Of a DNA stretch of 64,000 nt, positions 7,726-15,036 are shown piece after piece (the stretch's first letter is position 1; each line of letters opens with the position of its first letter). The stretch covers positions 124,001 to 188,000 of the forward strand of contig NZ_JACVAI010000008.1 of the NCBI RefSeq assembly GCF_014851765.1, in the 5' to 3' direction. Origin of the DNA: Pseudomonas sp. PDM04. GTDB lineage: Bacteria; Pseudomonadota; Gammaproteobacteria; Pseudomonadales; Pseudomonadaceae. A program made the position numbers and the translations under genes. Under the pieces are notes generated by a model. The model worked only from the letters and a program-made list of their open reading frames with translations, searched no databases and was not told the DNA's origin.

Positions 7726-8585
7726 ACACCATGACTCGCAACAGTGCTGTACTGGCCGGCCTGATCGGCGCCGGCATCCAGGCGTCGCGCACGCCCGCGC
7801 TCCATGAGCAGGAGGGCGATGCCCAAGGCTTGCGCTACCTGTATCGCCTGATCGACCTCGATCAACTCAAGCTCGACAGCCTGGCCCTGCCCGACCTGCT
7901 GAAGGCGGCCGAACGGATGGGCTTCACTGGCCTGAACATTACCTTCCCGTGCAAGCAGACCATCATTCCGCTGCTCGACGAATTGTCCGACGAGGCCCGG
8001 GGTATCGGTGCCGTGAACACGGTGGTGTTGAAGGATGGCAAACGCATCGGCCACAACACCGACTGCCTGGGTTTCGCCGAGGGTTTCCGTCGGGGCCTGA
8101 AGGACGCGGCGGTCGAGCGTGTCGTGCAGATGGGCGCCGGAGGTGCCGGGGCGGCGGTCGCCCACGCATTGTTGAGCGAAGGCGTACAACGTCTGAGCAT
8201 TTTCGACGTGGAAACCAGCCGCGCGCAGAGCCTGGCGAACAATCTCAATCAGCACTTCGGCGCGAACCGCGCCATGGCCGGGCATGATCTGCCGGGCACG
8301 CTGGCGCAGGCCGACGGCCTGGTCAACACCACGCCCATGGGCATGCAAAAACTGCCGGGCATGCCGGTTCCGGCGGCGCTGCTTCGACCGCAGCTATGGG
8401 TGGCGGAGATCGTTTACTTCCCACTGGAGACCGAGTTGCTGCGTCACGCCCGCGCCTTGGGTTGCCGGACGCTGGATGGCGGCATCATGGCGGTGTTCCA
8501 GGCGGTGAAGGCATTTGAATTGTTCAGCGGCGTGGTGCCGGATGCGCAGCGGATGCTCGCGCACTTTCAGCGCATGAATGGCTGA
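7722..8585 (+). CDS. Shikimate/quinate dehydrogenase (AroE superfamily), probably catabolic and NAD-dependent
   Basis: 287-aa enzyme oxidising shikimate (or quinate) to the 3-dehydro compound. The catalytic pair is Lys78 in NITFPCKQ and Asp114 in GHNTDCLGF; the Rossmann glycine loop is MGAGGAGAAVAHAL near residue 140. After the second beta strand it reads IFDVETSRAQ: an acidic Asp replaces the N-R-T-x-x-R/K motif that binds the 2'-phosphate of NADP in AroE. NAD use and hence a degradative role are therefore likely. The first ATG overlaps the aroQ stop (ATGA); a second ATG three codons on is also possible. Confidence 0.92.
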   Translation: MNTMTRNSAVLAGLIGAGIQASRTPALHEQEGDAQGLRYLYRLIDLDQLKLDSLALPDLLKAAERMGFTGLNITFPCKQTIIPLLDELSDEARGIGAVNTVVLKDGKRIGHNTDCLGFAEGFRRGLKDAAVERVVQMGAGGAGAAVAHALLSEGVQRLSIFDVETSRAQSLANNLNQHFGANRAMAGHDLPGTLAQADGLVNTTPMGMQKLPGMPVPAALLRPQLWVAEIVYFPLETELLRHARALGCRTLDGGIMAVFQAVKAFELFSGVVPDAQRMLAHFQRMNG

Positions 8586-8595
8586 GCAAGAACCT

Positions 8596-8615
8596 GGAGC
8601 CGGCGAGCCGGCTCC
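8596..8615. terminator. Hairpin between convergent genes
   Basis: GGAGCCGGC (8596-8604) and GCCGGCTCC (8607-8615) form a 9-bp GC stem with a 2-nt loop, between the converging dehydrogenase and TetR genes. There is no clear T-run on either strand, so it may be a weak terminator or a REP-like remnant. Confidence 0.55.
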
Positions 8616-8627
8616 CGTCAAACCCCG

Positions 8628-9305
8628 TCAGGCCTGCAGATAGCGCAACACCGACTCGCAGATCATCTGCCGGTGACGCTGTTTGACGCTTTCTTCCGGC
8701 AGGTCGATCTGAAAAATCTCACCGATCGTGTGCCGGTTCGACACGCGGTAGAAGCAGAACGAACTGATCAGCAGATGCACGTCCAGCGGCTCCAGCCCCG
8801 GGCGAAACACGCCCTCTTCGACCCCGCGCTGCAGAATCACCCCCAGTGAATCGAGAATGGTGTTGTTCATCGCCTTGATCGCATCGGAACGCTTCACATA
8901 TTCAGCGTTGTGAATGTTCTCTATGCTGACGATGCGCACGAAGCCGACATTGCGGTCATGGTGATCGAAGGTGAACTCGACCAGCCGCCGAATCGCTTCC
9001 TGCGGCGCCAGTTCGGCCAGGTGCAGGCGGCTTTCGGTGCTGCGGATGTCGCCGTAAAGCTTCTCCAGCACCTCGACGTACAACTGCTCCTTGCTGCCGA
9101 AGTAGTAATAGATCATGCGCTTGGAGGTGTGAATGCGCTCAGCGATCGCATCGACGCGAGCGCCGGAAAGTCCCTGCTGGACGAACTCGACAATGGCTTC
9201 TTGAAGAATGTTCTCGCGGGTCTTTTCCGGGTTGTTCTTGCGACTCTTTCGAGGCTCGGCCAAGGGTTCGTCGGGCGCTGGGGAGAGTTCTGAAATTAAG
9301 GTCAT
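8628..9305 (-). CDS. TetR/AcrR family transcriptional regulator of the quinate/shikimate cluster
   Basis: 225-aa repressor-type protein. The N-terminal HTH is typical of TetR: ENILQEAIVEFVQQGLSGAR, then VDAIAERIHTSKRMIYYYFG followed by SKEQLYVEVLE. The C-terminal TetR_C domain carries FYRVSNRHTIGEIFQID. The ATG at MTLISEL was preferred over an in-frame upstream one (16 residues earlier), which lies in the direct repeats of the control region. The gene is downstream of and co-directional with quiC, and flanked on the other side by aroQ and the dehydrogenase, so it is the likely local regulator; the effector would be quinate, shikimate, dehydroshikimate or protocatechuate. Confidence 0.9.
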   Translation of the reverse strand: MTLISELSPAPDEPLAEPRKSRKNNPEKTRENILQEAIVEFVQQGLSGARVDAIAERIHTSKRMIYYYFGSKEQLYVEVLEKLYGDIRSTESRLHLAELAPQEAIRRLVEFTFDHHDRNVGFVRIVSIENIHNAEYVKRSDAIKAMNNTILDSLGVILQRGVEEGVFRPGLEPLDVHLLISSFCFYRVSNRHTIGEIFQIDLPEESVKQRHRQMICESVLRYLQA

Positions 9306-9322
9306 TGTGGGCTCACGGCCAT

Positions 9323-9360
9323 CACTGCACAGGCTGGCGATTATGAGCCGCACTGCACAG
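9323..9360. repeat. Two direct 10-bp repeats upstream of the TetR gene
   Basis: CACTGCACAG occurs at 9323-9332 and again at 9351-9360, 28 bp apart start to start (near 2.7 helical turns), in the 102-bp gap between quiC and the TetR gene. They may be regulator half-sites for tetR expression; the binder is unknown. Confidence 0.4.
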
Positions 9361-9407
9361 TGAAGGAAGCCGCGCGGCGTCGGTTTAACCTCGTGTTTAC
9401 CAAATTC

Positions 9408-11309
9408 CTACAACTTGGCCTGACGAATCGTACCGCTACGGGACTTGGCCATGGCCGCCAGGCGTACCGCCACGTTGGCCGCGCCGTAACCGGCATAGCC
9501 GTTCTTGCGCTGGATGATCTCAAAGAAGAACCGGCCTTCGAACGGTTCGGTGTACACGTGAAACAGCTCGCCCCCCTGGGGGTCGCGGTCGTACAGCACG
9601 TTGTAGTACGCCAGTTCGCTGAGGAACTCATCGTCGAAATCGAAGCGGGCCGCCAGGTCGTCGTAGTAATTGAGCGGGATGTCCAGCAACGGTACGCCCG
9701 CCTCCTTGGCACGGCTGACTTCGGCGAAGATATCGTCGCAGTCGAACGCGATGTGATGCACGCCTGAGCCACGATAACTCGACAGCGCGTGTGAGATGGC
9801 GGTGTTACGGTTCTCGGAAATGTTCAAGGGCAAGCGGATCGAACTGTCACGGCTACGCAGGGCCCGGCTCTTCACCAACCCGTAGGGGTCTGGCAGCACG
9901 ACTTCATCGTCAGCCTCGAAATCCAGCAGGCTCTTGTAGAACAGCACCCAGCTGTCGAGGCTGTCGGCCGGCAAGGCCATCGCCATGTGATCGATGCGCT
10001 TGAGGCCGCCACGGGCCACGGCGTCCGGTTGCAGATGGAAATCGGTGTGATAGACGTCGGCCTGCTGGTCAACCAGGTAGATCAGGCTGCCATCCGGCGC
10101 CCGCACCGCCGCCAGCTCCAGCTCGTTGGGGCCGACCAGTCCGCGATAGGGCTGGCCCTTGTAAGCCACCGCCCGCGCCAGTGCGCTGGTGCTGTCCTTG
10201 ACCCGCACGGCCGTGGCGCACAGCGACGGGCCGTGGGCCTCGAAAAAACTGTGGGCAAACGAATAGGGCTCGCAATTGAGGATCAGGTTGATATCGCCCT
10301 GGCGCATCAGGCTGACGCTTTTGGACCGGTGCTGTCCGGCCTTGACGAACCCCAGTCGCTCCAGCCAATGGGACAGCTTGGCACCGAGGCTCTCGTCCAC
10401 GGCAAACTCGAGAAACTCGATGCCGTTGTATTCGCTGGCCTTGGGGGTCTCGAACAGAATGTCGCTGTTCGGCGCGGGCTGGGCTTGCTGCGCCAGGCGC
10501 TCGCGGGTTTTCTCTTCCAGGTACAGCAAAGAGCGCAGGCCGTCGGCGGCATTGGCGCGCGGAGGGGCGGCACGGAAACCGTCGTTGAAGATTTCCAGCG
10601 ACAACGGCCCGGTGTAACCGCTCTGGATAATCGGTGCAAGGAAGCCCGGCAGGTCGAATTCACCCTGACCCGGGAAGCAGCGGAAATGCCGGCTCCACTC
10701 CAGCACGTCCATGGCCAGGATCGGCGCGTCGGCCATTTGTACGAAGAAGATCTTGTCGCCGGGAATATCGGCAATGGCACTCGGGTCGCCCTTGAGCGAC
10801 AACGTGTGGAAACTGTCGAGCAGCACGCCCAGGCTCGGGTGATCGGCCTGGCGCACGATGTTCCACACCTGTTGATAAGTGTTCACATGCCGCCCCCAGG
10901 CCAACGCTTCGTAGCCGATGCGCAAGCCGCGTGCCCCGGCGCGTTCGGCCAGCAGACGCAGGTCGTCGACGAGGATCTGCTCGTCGCCTACCGAGTCAGG
11001 CGAAGCATTGCTGCACACCAGCACCAGGTCGGTGCCCAGTTCCTGCATCAGGTCGAATTTGCGTTCGGCCCGTTCCAGGTTACGGGGCAGGCGCTCGCGA
11101 CGGCAGCCTTCGAAGTCCCGAAACGGTTGAAACAGGGTGATGGCGATCCCGAGATCGGCGCACATCTGTTTAATTTCCCGCGGACTGCCGTCGTAGTAGA
11201 GAAGGTCATTCTCGAAAATCTCCACGCCGTCGAAACCGGCGGCGGCGATGGCTTCGAGCTTTTCCGGCAGGGTACCGCTCAAGGACACGGTGGCAATGGA
11301 ACGTTGCAT
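9408..11309 (-). CDS. quiC: 3-dehydroshikimate dehydratase QuiC, fused to an HPPD-like domain
   Basis: 633-aa two-domain enzyme converting 3-dehydroshikimate to protocatechuate, the step that sends quinate and shikimate into the beta-ketoadipate pathway. Residues 1-270 are a sugar-phosphate isomerase-like TIM barrel with the metal tetrad Glu134 (GYEALAWG), Asp165 (LLDSFH), Gln191 (VQMADA) and Glu239 (LEIFND). The C-terminal half (about 295-620) is a two-repeat vicinal-oxygen-chelate module resembling 4-hydroxyphenylpyruvate dioxygenase (IDHMAMALP, GVHHIAFDCDD, FFEIIQRKNGYAGYG). This fusion is the form described for Pseudomonas QuiC. It is divergent from the MFS importer. Confidence 0.96.
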   Translation of the reverse strand: MQRSIATVSLSGTLPEKLEAIAAAGFDGVEIFENDLLYYDGSPREIKQMCADLGIAITLFQPFRDFEGCRRERLPRNLERAERKFDLMQELGTDLVLVCSNASPDSVGDEQILVDDLRLLAERAGARGLRIGYEALAWGRHVNTYQQVWNIVRQADHPSLGVLLDSFHTLSLKGDPSAIADIPGDKIFFVQMADAPILAMDVLEWSRHFRCFPGQGEFDLPGFLAPIIQSGYTGPLSLEIFNDGFRAAPPRANAADGLRSLLYLEEKTRERLAQQAQPAPNSDILFETPKASEYNGIEFLEFAVDESLGAKLSHWLERLGFVKAGQHRSKSVSLMRQGDINLILNCEPYSFAHSFFEAHGPSLCATAVRVKDSTSALARAVAYKGQPYRGLVGPNELELAAVRAPDGSLIYLVDQQADVYHTDFHLQPDAVARGGLKRIDHMAMALPADSLDSWVLFYKSLLDFEADDEVVLPDPYGLVKSRALRSRDSSIRLPLNISENRNTAISHALSSYRGSGVHHIAFDCDDIFAEVSRAKEAGVPLLDIPLNYYDDLAARFDFDDEFLSELAYYNVLYDRDPQGGELFHVYTEPFEGRFFFEIIQRKNGYAGYGAANVAVRLAAMAKSRSGTIRQAKL

Positions 11310-11405
11310 GGTTCGACTCCCGGTGGAGGCTTCGGCTACAGGGAAGTTGCGCCGCTTTTGAAAGAATGACCCGATTATTCAGCCACGTTTTTCAATGAGC
11401 AATTC

Positions 11406-11424
11406 AAAGTGTACCATCCGGTTA
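11406..11424 (-). promoter_or_regulatory. Second copy of the TAACC-N5-GTACA motif
   Basis: Read on the minus strand this is TAACC-N5-GTACA-N-TTT, matching the site before aroQ (7211-7229) at 14 of 19 positions with identical spacing. It lies 97 bp upstream of quiC and only 3 bp from the IclR-like palindrome, so two regulators could act on this divergent promoter region. Confidence 0.4.
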
Positions 11425-11427
11425 GTT

Positions 11428-11450
11428 TTGTGTTCGATTATCGAACACAA
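11428..11450. promoter_or_regulatory. Perfect 23-bp palindrome between quiC and the MFS gene, IclR/PcaR-type operator
   Basis: TTGTGTTCGAT (11428-11438), central T, ATCGAACACAA (11440-11450): perfect 11-bp arms. The core GTTCGATTATCGAAC closely resembles the PcaR site I recall from P. putida pca promoters (GTTCGATAATCGCAC). It lies about 120 bp from both the quiC and the MFS start codons, where a shared activator or repressor site would be expected. No iclR-type gene is in the window, so the protein would be encoded elsewhere. Confidence 0.7.
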
Positions 11451-11579
11451 TGCCGCCATGCGAATTGACGATTTTTTGTCCACTGCGCAACATCGACGAC
11501 ACATTGAGTCCGGTCGTGAACCACCGGGTTCGGTCAACAACGACACACCACACCACATAAAAACAATCGGGTGGCCTAC

Positions 11580-12920
11580 ATGACTCCTTCTCAAAGCTCT
11601 CCCATGGAGCGTACCTCCATGACCCCTGCCCCCAGCGGCATCGGCGACAAGATCCGTGGCGCCATGGCTGTCGGCAAAACCCGTTGGGGCATGCTGGCGC
11701 TGGTGTTTTTCGCCACCACCCTGAACTACATCGACCGTGCCGCACTGGGTGTGATGCAGCCGATCCTGGCCAAGGAAATGAGCTGGACGGCGATGGATTA
11801 CGCCAACATCAACTTCTGGTTCCAGGTCGGTTACGCCATCGGTTTCGTCCTGCAAGGCCGCCTGATCGACCGGGTCGGCGTGAAGCGCGTGTTCTTCTGC
11901 GCCGTCCTGCTCTGGAGCCTGGCGACCGGTGCCCATGGCCTGGCCACTTCCGCTGCCGGCTTCATGGTCTGCCGCTTTATCCTCGGACTGACGGAAGCTG
12001 CCAACTACCCGGCCTGCGTGAAAACCACGCGCTTGTGGTTCCCTGCCGGCGAACGCGCCGTGGCCACCGGCATCTTCAATGCCGGGACCAACGTCGGGGC
12101 AATGTTCACCCCGATGCTGCTGCCGCTGATCCTGCACGCATGGGGCTGGCAGGCAGCATTCCTGTGCATGGCGGCGCTGGGGGGCATCTGGTTGCTGTTC
12201 TGGGGCTTGAAGTATTTCAACCCGGAAGACCACCCGAGCGTCAATCCCGCTGAACTGGCCTACATCCAGAAGGAAGTCGAGCCGGAACAGGCCCGCGTAC
12301 CGTTCTCGCGAATCCTGCGCATGCGCGGCACCTGGGCCTTCGCCATCGCCTACTCCCTGACCGCACCGGTGTTCTGGTTCTACCTGTACTGGCTGCCACC
12401 GTTTCTCAACCAGCAATACAACCTGGGGATCAACGTGACCCAGATGGGTATCCCGCTGATCATCATCTACCTCACGGCCGACTTCGGCAGCGTCGGTGGC
12501 GGCATCCTGTCTTCGTTCCTGATCGGTCGTGGCGTCAATCCGATCAAGGCGCGGTTGATCTCCATGTTCCTGTTCGCCTGCTGCATCATCGGCGTGGTCA
12601 TGGCCGCCGGTTCGAGCAGCCTGTGGGTCGCGGTGTTCGCCATCTCCCTGGCAATCGGTGCGCACCAGGCCTGGACCGCGAACATCTGGAGCCTGGTCAT
12701 GGACTACACGCCTAAACACATGATGAGTACGGTGTTCGGCTTTGGCGGCATGTGTGCAGCGATCGGCGGCATGTTCATGACGCAGTTGGTCGGCCACATT
12801 CTGACGGTCACCCACAACAACTACACCGTGCTGTTCACCCTGATTCCGGCGATGTATTTCATCGCGCTGACCTGGATGTACTTCATGGCACCGCGCAAGA
12901 TTCCGAACGTTACCGAGTAA
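11580..12920 (+). CDS. MFS transporter, anion:cation symporter type, probable quinate/shikimate importer
   Basis: 446-aa 12-TM permease of the major facilitator superfamily. TM1 begins MLALVFFATTLNYIDRAALG, and the loop GRLIDRVGVKRVF matches the GxLaDRxGxRxv signature. The LGLTEAANYPACVKTTRLWF segment is typical of the ACS/GudP-ExuT family that imports sugar acids and aromatic acids. Divergence from quiC across a shared control region points to uptake of quinate, shikimate or dehydroshikimate. Starts are ambiguous: GTG at 11571, ATG at 11580 (chosen) or the later ATG of MTPAPSG; none has a strong ribosome-binding site. Confidence 0.9.
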   Translation: MTPSQSSPMERTSMTPAPSGIGDKIRGAMAVGKTRWGMLALVFFATTLNYIDRAALGVMQPILAKEMSWTAMDYANINFWFQVGYAIGFVLQGRLIDRVGVKRVFFCAVLLWSLATGAHGLATSAAGFMVCRFILGLTEAANYPACVKTTRLWFPAGERAVATGIFNAGTNVGAMFTPMLLPLILHAWGWQAAFLCMAALGGIWLLFWGLKYFNPEDHPSVNPAELAYIQKEVEPEQARVPFSRILRMRGTWAFAIAYSLTAPVFWFYLYWLPPFLNQQYNLGINVTQMGIPLIIIYLTADFGSVGGGILSSFLIGRGVNPIKARLISMFLFACCIIGVVMAAGSSSLWVAVFAISLAIGAHQAWTANIWSLVMDYTPKHMMSTVFGFGGMCAAIGGMFMTQLVGHILTVTHNNYTVLFTLIPAMYFIALTWMYFMAPRKIPNVTE

Positions 12921-12936
12921 GCAGGCAGCGCAGTTC

Positions 12937-12966
12937 CTGTGGGAGCGGGCCTACTCGCTCCCACAG
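12937..12966. terminator. REP-like hairpin between convergent MFS and DMT genes
   Basis: CTGTGGGAGCG (12937-12947) pairs with CGCTCCCACAG (12956-12966), followed on the plus strand by TGTTTTTT. The arms are the REP consensus, and the T-run makes it a likely terminator for the MFS gene. Confidence 0.8.
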
Positions 12967-12987
12967 TGTTTTTTGAACGATGAGCCT

Positions 12988-13866
12988 CTATTTGCGGCTC
13001 TGTTGCCAGGCCGCCGCCAAGCCACTGCAGCAGATCACCGCAATCCCGATCACGGTGGTCAGGGTCGGCGTATGGGCAAACAGCAACCAGCCCAGCAAGC
13101 CGGCAAAGACAATCTGGCAGTAGCCGAAGGGCGCCAGCAGTGCCGGGGCGGCGTGGCGGAACGCCTGGGTCAGGAACAGGTGTGCGGTCATCCCGCAGGC
13201 GCCCAGTGCCACCATCATCAAGCCATGCCCCACGCTGGGCATTTGCCAGAAGAACGGCACCATCGCACTCATGACAAGGGTGTTGCACAGGCCGGCGAAA
13301 AAGTTGCTGGTGGTCGGGCTGTCGATCTCACTGAGCTTGCGGGTCAGCAACTGGTAGAAGCAGAAGAACAGTGCCGAGCAGAACGGCAGCAACACCGCCG
13401 GCGTGAACAGGTCGCCGCCGGGGTGGACAATGATCAACACCCCGACAAATCCGCAAATCACCGCAATCCACTGGCCACGGGTGACGCGCTCCCCCAACAG
13501 CGGCACCGACAGCGCCGTCACCAGTACCGGCGCAAGAAAGTTGACCGCCGTGGCTTCGGCCAGCGGGATGTACTGCAAGCCGGTGGTGAAGAACAGGCTG
13601 GTGCCCAACAGGCATAACGCCCGAATCAATTGCAGGAGCGGCCGTTTGGTACGCAGGACGCGCAGCCCGGATTGCGGCAGGAAAATCCCCGCCATCAATA
13701 CGGTGTGCACCACATACCGCGCCCAGACCACCATGACGATCGGGTAGAACCCCGACAGGTATTTCGACAAGGCGTCGTGACTGGAGAAGAGGAAGGTAGC
13801 AAGGACGATCAGCAAAATCCCCTTGAAGGGCTGGTTTACGCCGGAGAGCGGGGTGCTGACGGTCAT
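12988..13866 (-). CDS. DMT superfamily transporter (two EamA domains)
   Basis: 292-aa membrane protein with about ten TM segments in two EamA repeats (the first starts FKGILLIVLATFLFSSHDAL, the second PAVLLPFCSALFFCFYQLL). PLAEATAVNFLAPVLVTALS is the conserved helix 4 region of the RhaT/YdcZ-like exporters and metabolite carriers. The ATG giving MTVSTPLSG was chosen; an upstream in-frame start adds 37 non-hydrophobic residues. An IclR-like operator core lies upstream, which may link it to the quinate/shikimate genes next door; its substrate is otherwise unknown. Confidence 0.85.
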   Translation of the reverse strand: MTVSTPLSGVNQPFKGILLIVLATFLFSSHDALSKYLSGFYPIVMVVWARYVVHTVLMAGIFLPQSGLRVLRTKRPLLQLIRALCLLGTSLFFTTGLQYIPLAEATAVNFLAPVLVTALSVPLLGERVTRGQWIAVICGFVGVLIIVHPGGDLFTPAVLLPFCSALFFCFYQLLTRKLSEIDSPTTSNFFAGLCNTLVMSAMVPFFWQMPSVGHGLMMVALGACGMTAHLFLTQAFRHAAPALLAPFGYCQIVFAGLLGWLLFAHTPTLTTVIGIAVICCSGLAAAWQQSRK

Positions 13867-13975
13867 CAGGTAATCCTTGTGTCCCACATCGAAGATCAAA
13901 AAGCGTTGCGAACCCGCGAGGTCGTACAACAACCCATACCGTAACCGTGACGGGGCCGCTTTGGCCAGATCTTCC

Positions 13976-13990
13976 AACCGATTATCGAAC
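13976..13990. promoter_or_regulatory. Degenerate copy of the IclR/PcaR-type operator upstream of the DMT gene
   Basis: This 15-mer matches the palindrome core at 11432-11446 (GTTCGATTATCGAAC) at 12 of 15 positions; the right arm and centre (CGATTATCGAAC) are intact and only the first three bases differ. It is 110 bp upstream of the DMT start and 156 bp upstream of the divergent zinc-peptidase gene. Confidence 0.45.
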
Positions 13991-14145
13991 GAAGATAAAA
14001 ACCCGACGCCTGAGGGAATTCGGTCGGGGATCCACGTTCAATACAACGCGCACTGCGTCGTGACACGAAAAGCCGGACGACCGGACTGGCGCCGCTCCCA
14101 CTCACCAGCAACACTCATCCCCACGGACAACCAGAGGATTCCCAC

Positions 14146-15036
14146 ATGCTATGGAGAAAAGGCCGGCGCAGCGACAACGTCGTCGATGCCCGTGGCGACA
14201 GTGTCGGCGGCGGTGGCGGCATGCGCTTCGGTGGCGGCAAGGGGCTGAGCCTGACGGCGATCATTCTGATCGTCGGGATCGGCTGGATCACCGGCCAGGA
14301 CCCGCTGCAGATCCTCGGCCAACTGACCGGGCAGATGAGCGAGCCATCGGCGCCGGCTTCGACGCAAACCCGCCAGGCGCCACCGGCCAACGATGAAGGT
14401 GCAGAGTTCGTGCGCTCGATCCTCGGTGACACGGAAGACACCTGGGGCCAGATCTTTCAGCAGGCCGGCCGGCAGTACAAGGACCCGACCCTGGTGCTGT
14501 TCAGCAACCGCGTGAACTCGGCGTGTGGCCTGGCCACCTCGGCGACCGGCCCGTTCTATTGCCCGGCTGACCAGAAGGTGTACCTGGACATGGCGTTCTT
14601 CCAGGAAATGTCGCAACGCTTTTCCGCCGCCGGCGACTTCGCCCAGGCCTACGTGATCGCTCACGAAGTCGGCCATCACGTTCAGACCCTGCTCGGTGTC
14701 TCGGCGAAAATTCAGACCGCCCGCCAGCAGGGCCGGCAAATGGAAGGCGACGGTGGCCTGCTGGTGCGCCAGGAGCTGCAAGCCGATTGCCTGGCCGGCG
14801 TCTGGGCCAACCATGCGCAGAAACGCCTGAACTGGCTGGAGCCCGGCGACATCGAGGAAGCCTTGAATGCCGCCAATGCCATCGGCGACGACCGCCTGCA
14901 ACAGCAGGGTCAGGGCCGCGTGGTGCCGGACTCGTTTACCCATGGCACATCAGCGCAAAGGGTGCGCTGGTTCAAAACCGGATTCGCGCAGGGCCAGGTG
15001 GGCCAGTGCGATACCTTTGCGGCGAAAACCCTGTAA
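14146..15036 (+). CDS. YpfJ family neutral zinc metallopeptidase
   Basis: 296-aa membrane-anchored putative protease of the YpfJ/zinc metallopeptidase family. The start MLWRKGRRSDNVVDARG and the Gly-rich segment around residues 20-33 precede one TM helix (LSLTAIILIVGIGWITG). The metal site is H173-E174-V-G-H177, with a third ligand probably the Glu of LVRQELQADCLAGVWAN. Four cysteines (ACG, YCP, DCL, QCD) are spaced as in the family. The family is widespread but its substrate is not known to me. It is followed directly by a hydrolase gene with no gap. Confidence 0.9.
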   Translation: MLWRKGRRSDNVVDARGDSVGGGGGMRFGGGKGLSLTAIILIVGIGWITGQDPLQILGQLTGQMSEPSAPASTQTRQAPPANDEGAEFVRSILGDTEDTWGQIFQQAGRQYKDPTLVLFSNRVNSACGLATSATGPFYCPADQKVYLDMAFFQEMSQRFSAAGDFAQAYVIAHEVGHHVQTLLGVSAKIQTARQQGRQMEGDGGLLVRQELQADCLAGVWANHAQKRLNWLEPGDIEEALNAANAIGDDRLQQQGQGRVVPDSFTHGTSAQRVRWFKTGFAQGQVGQCDTFAAKTL

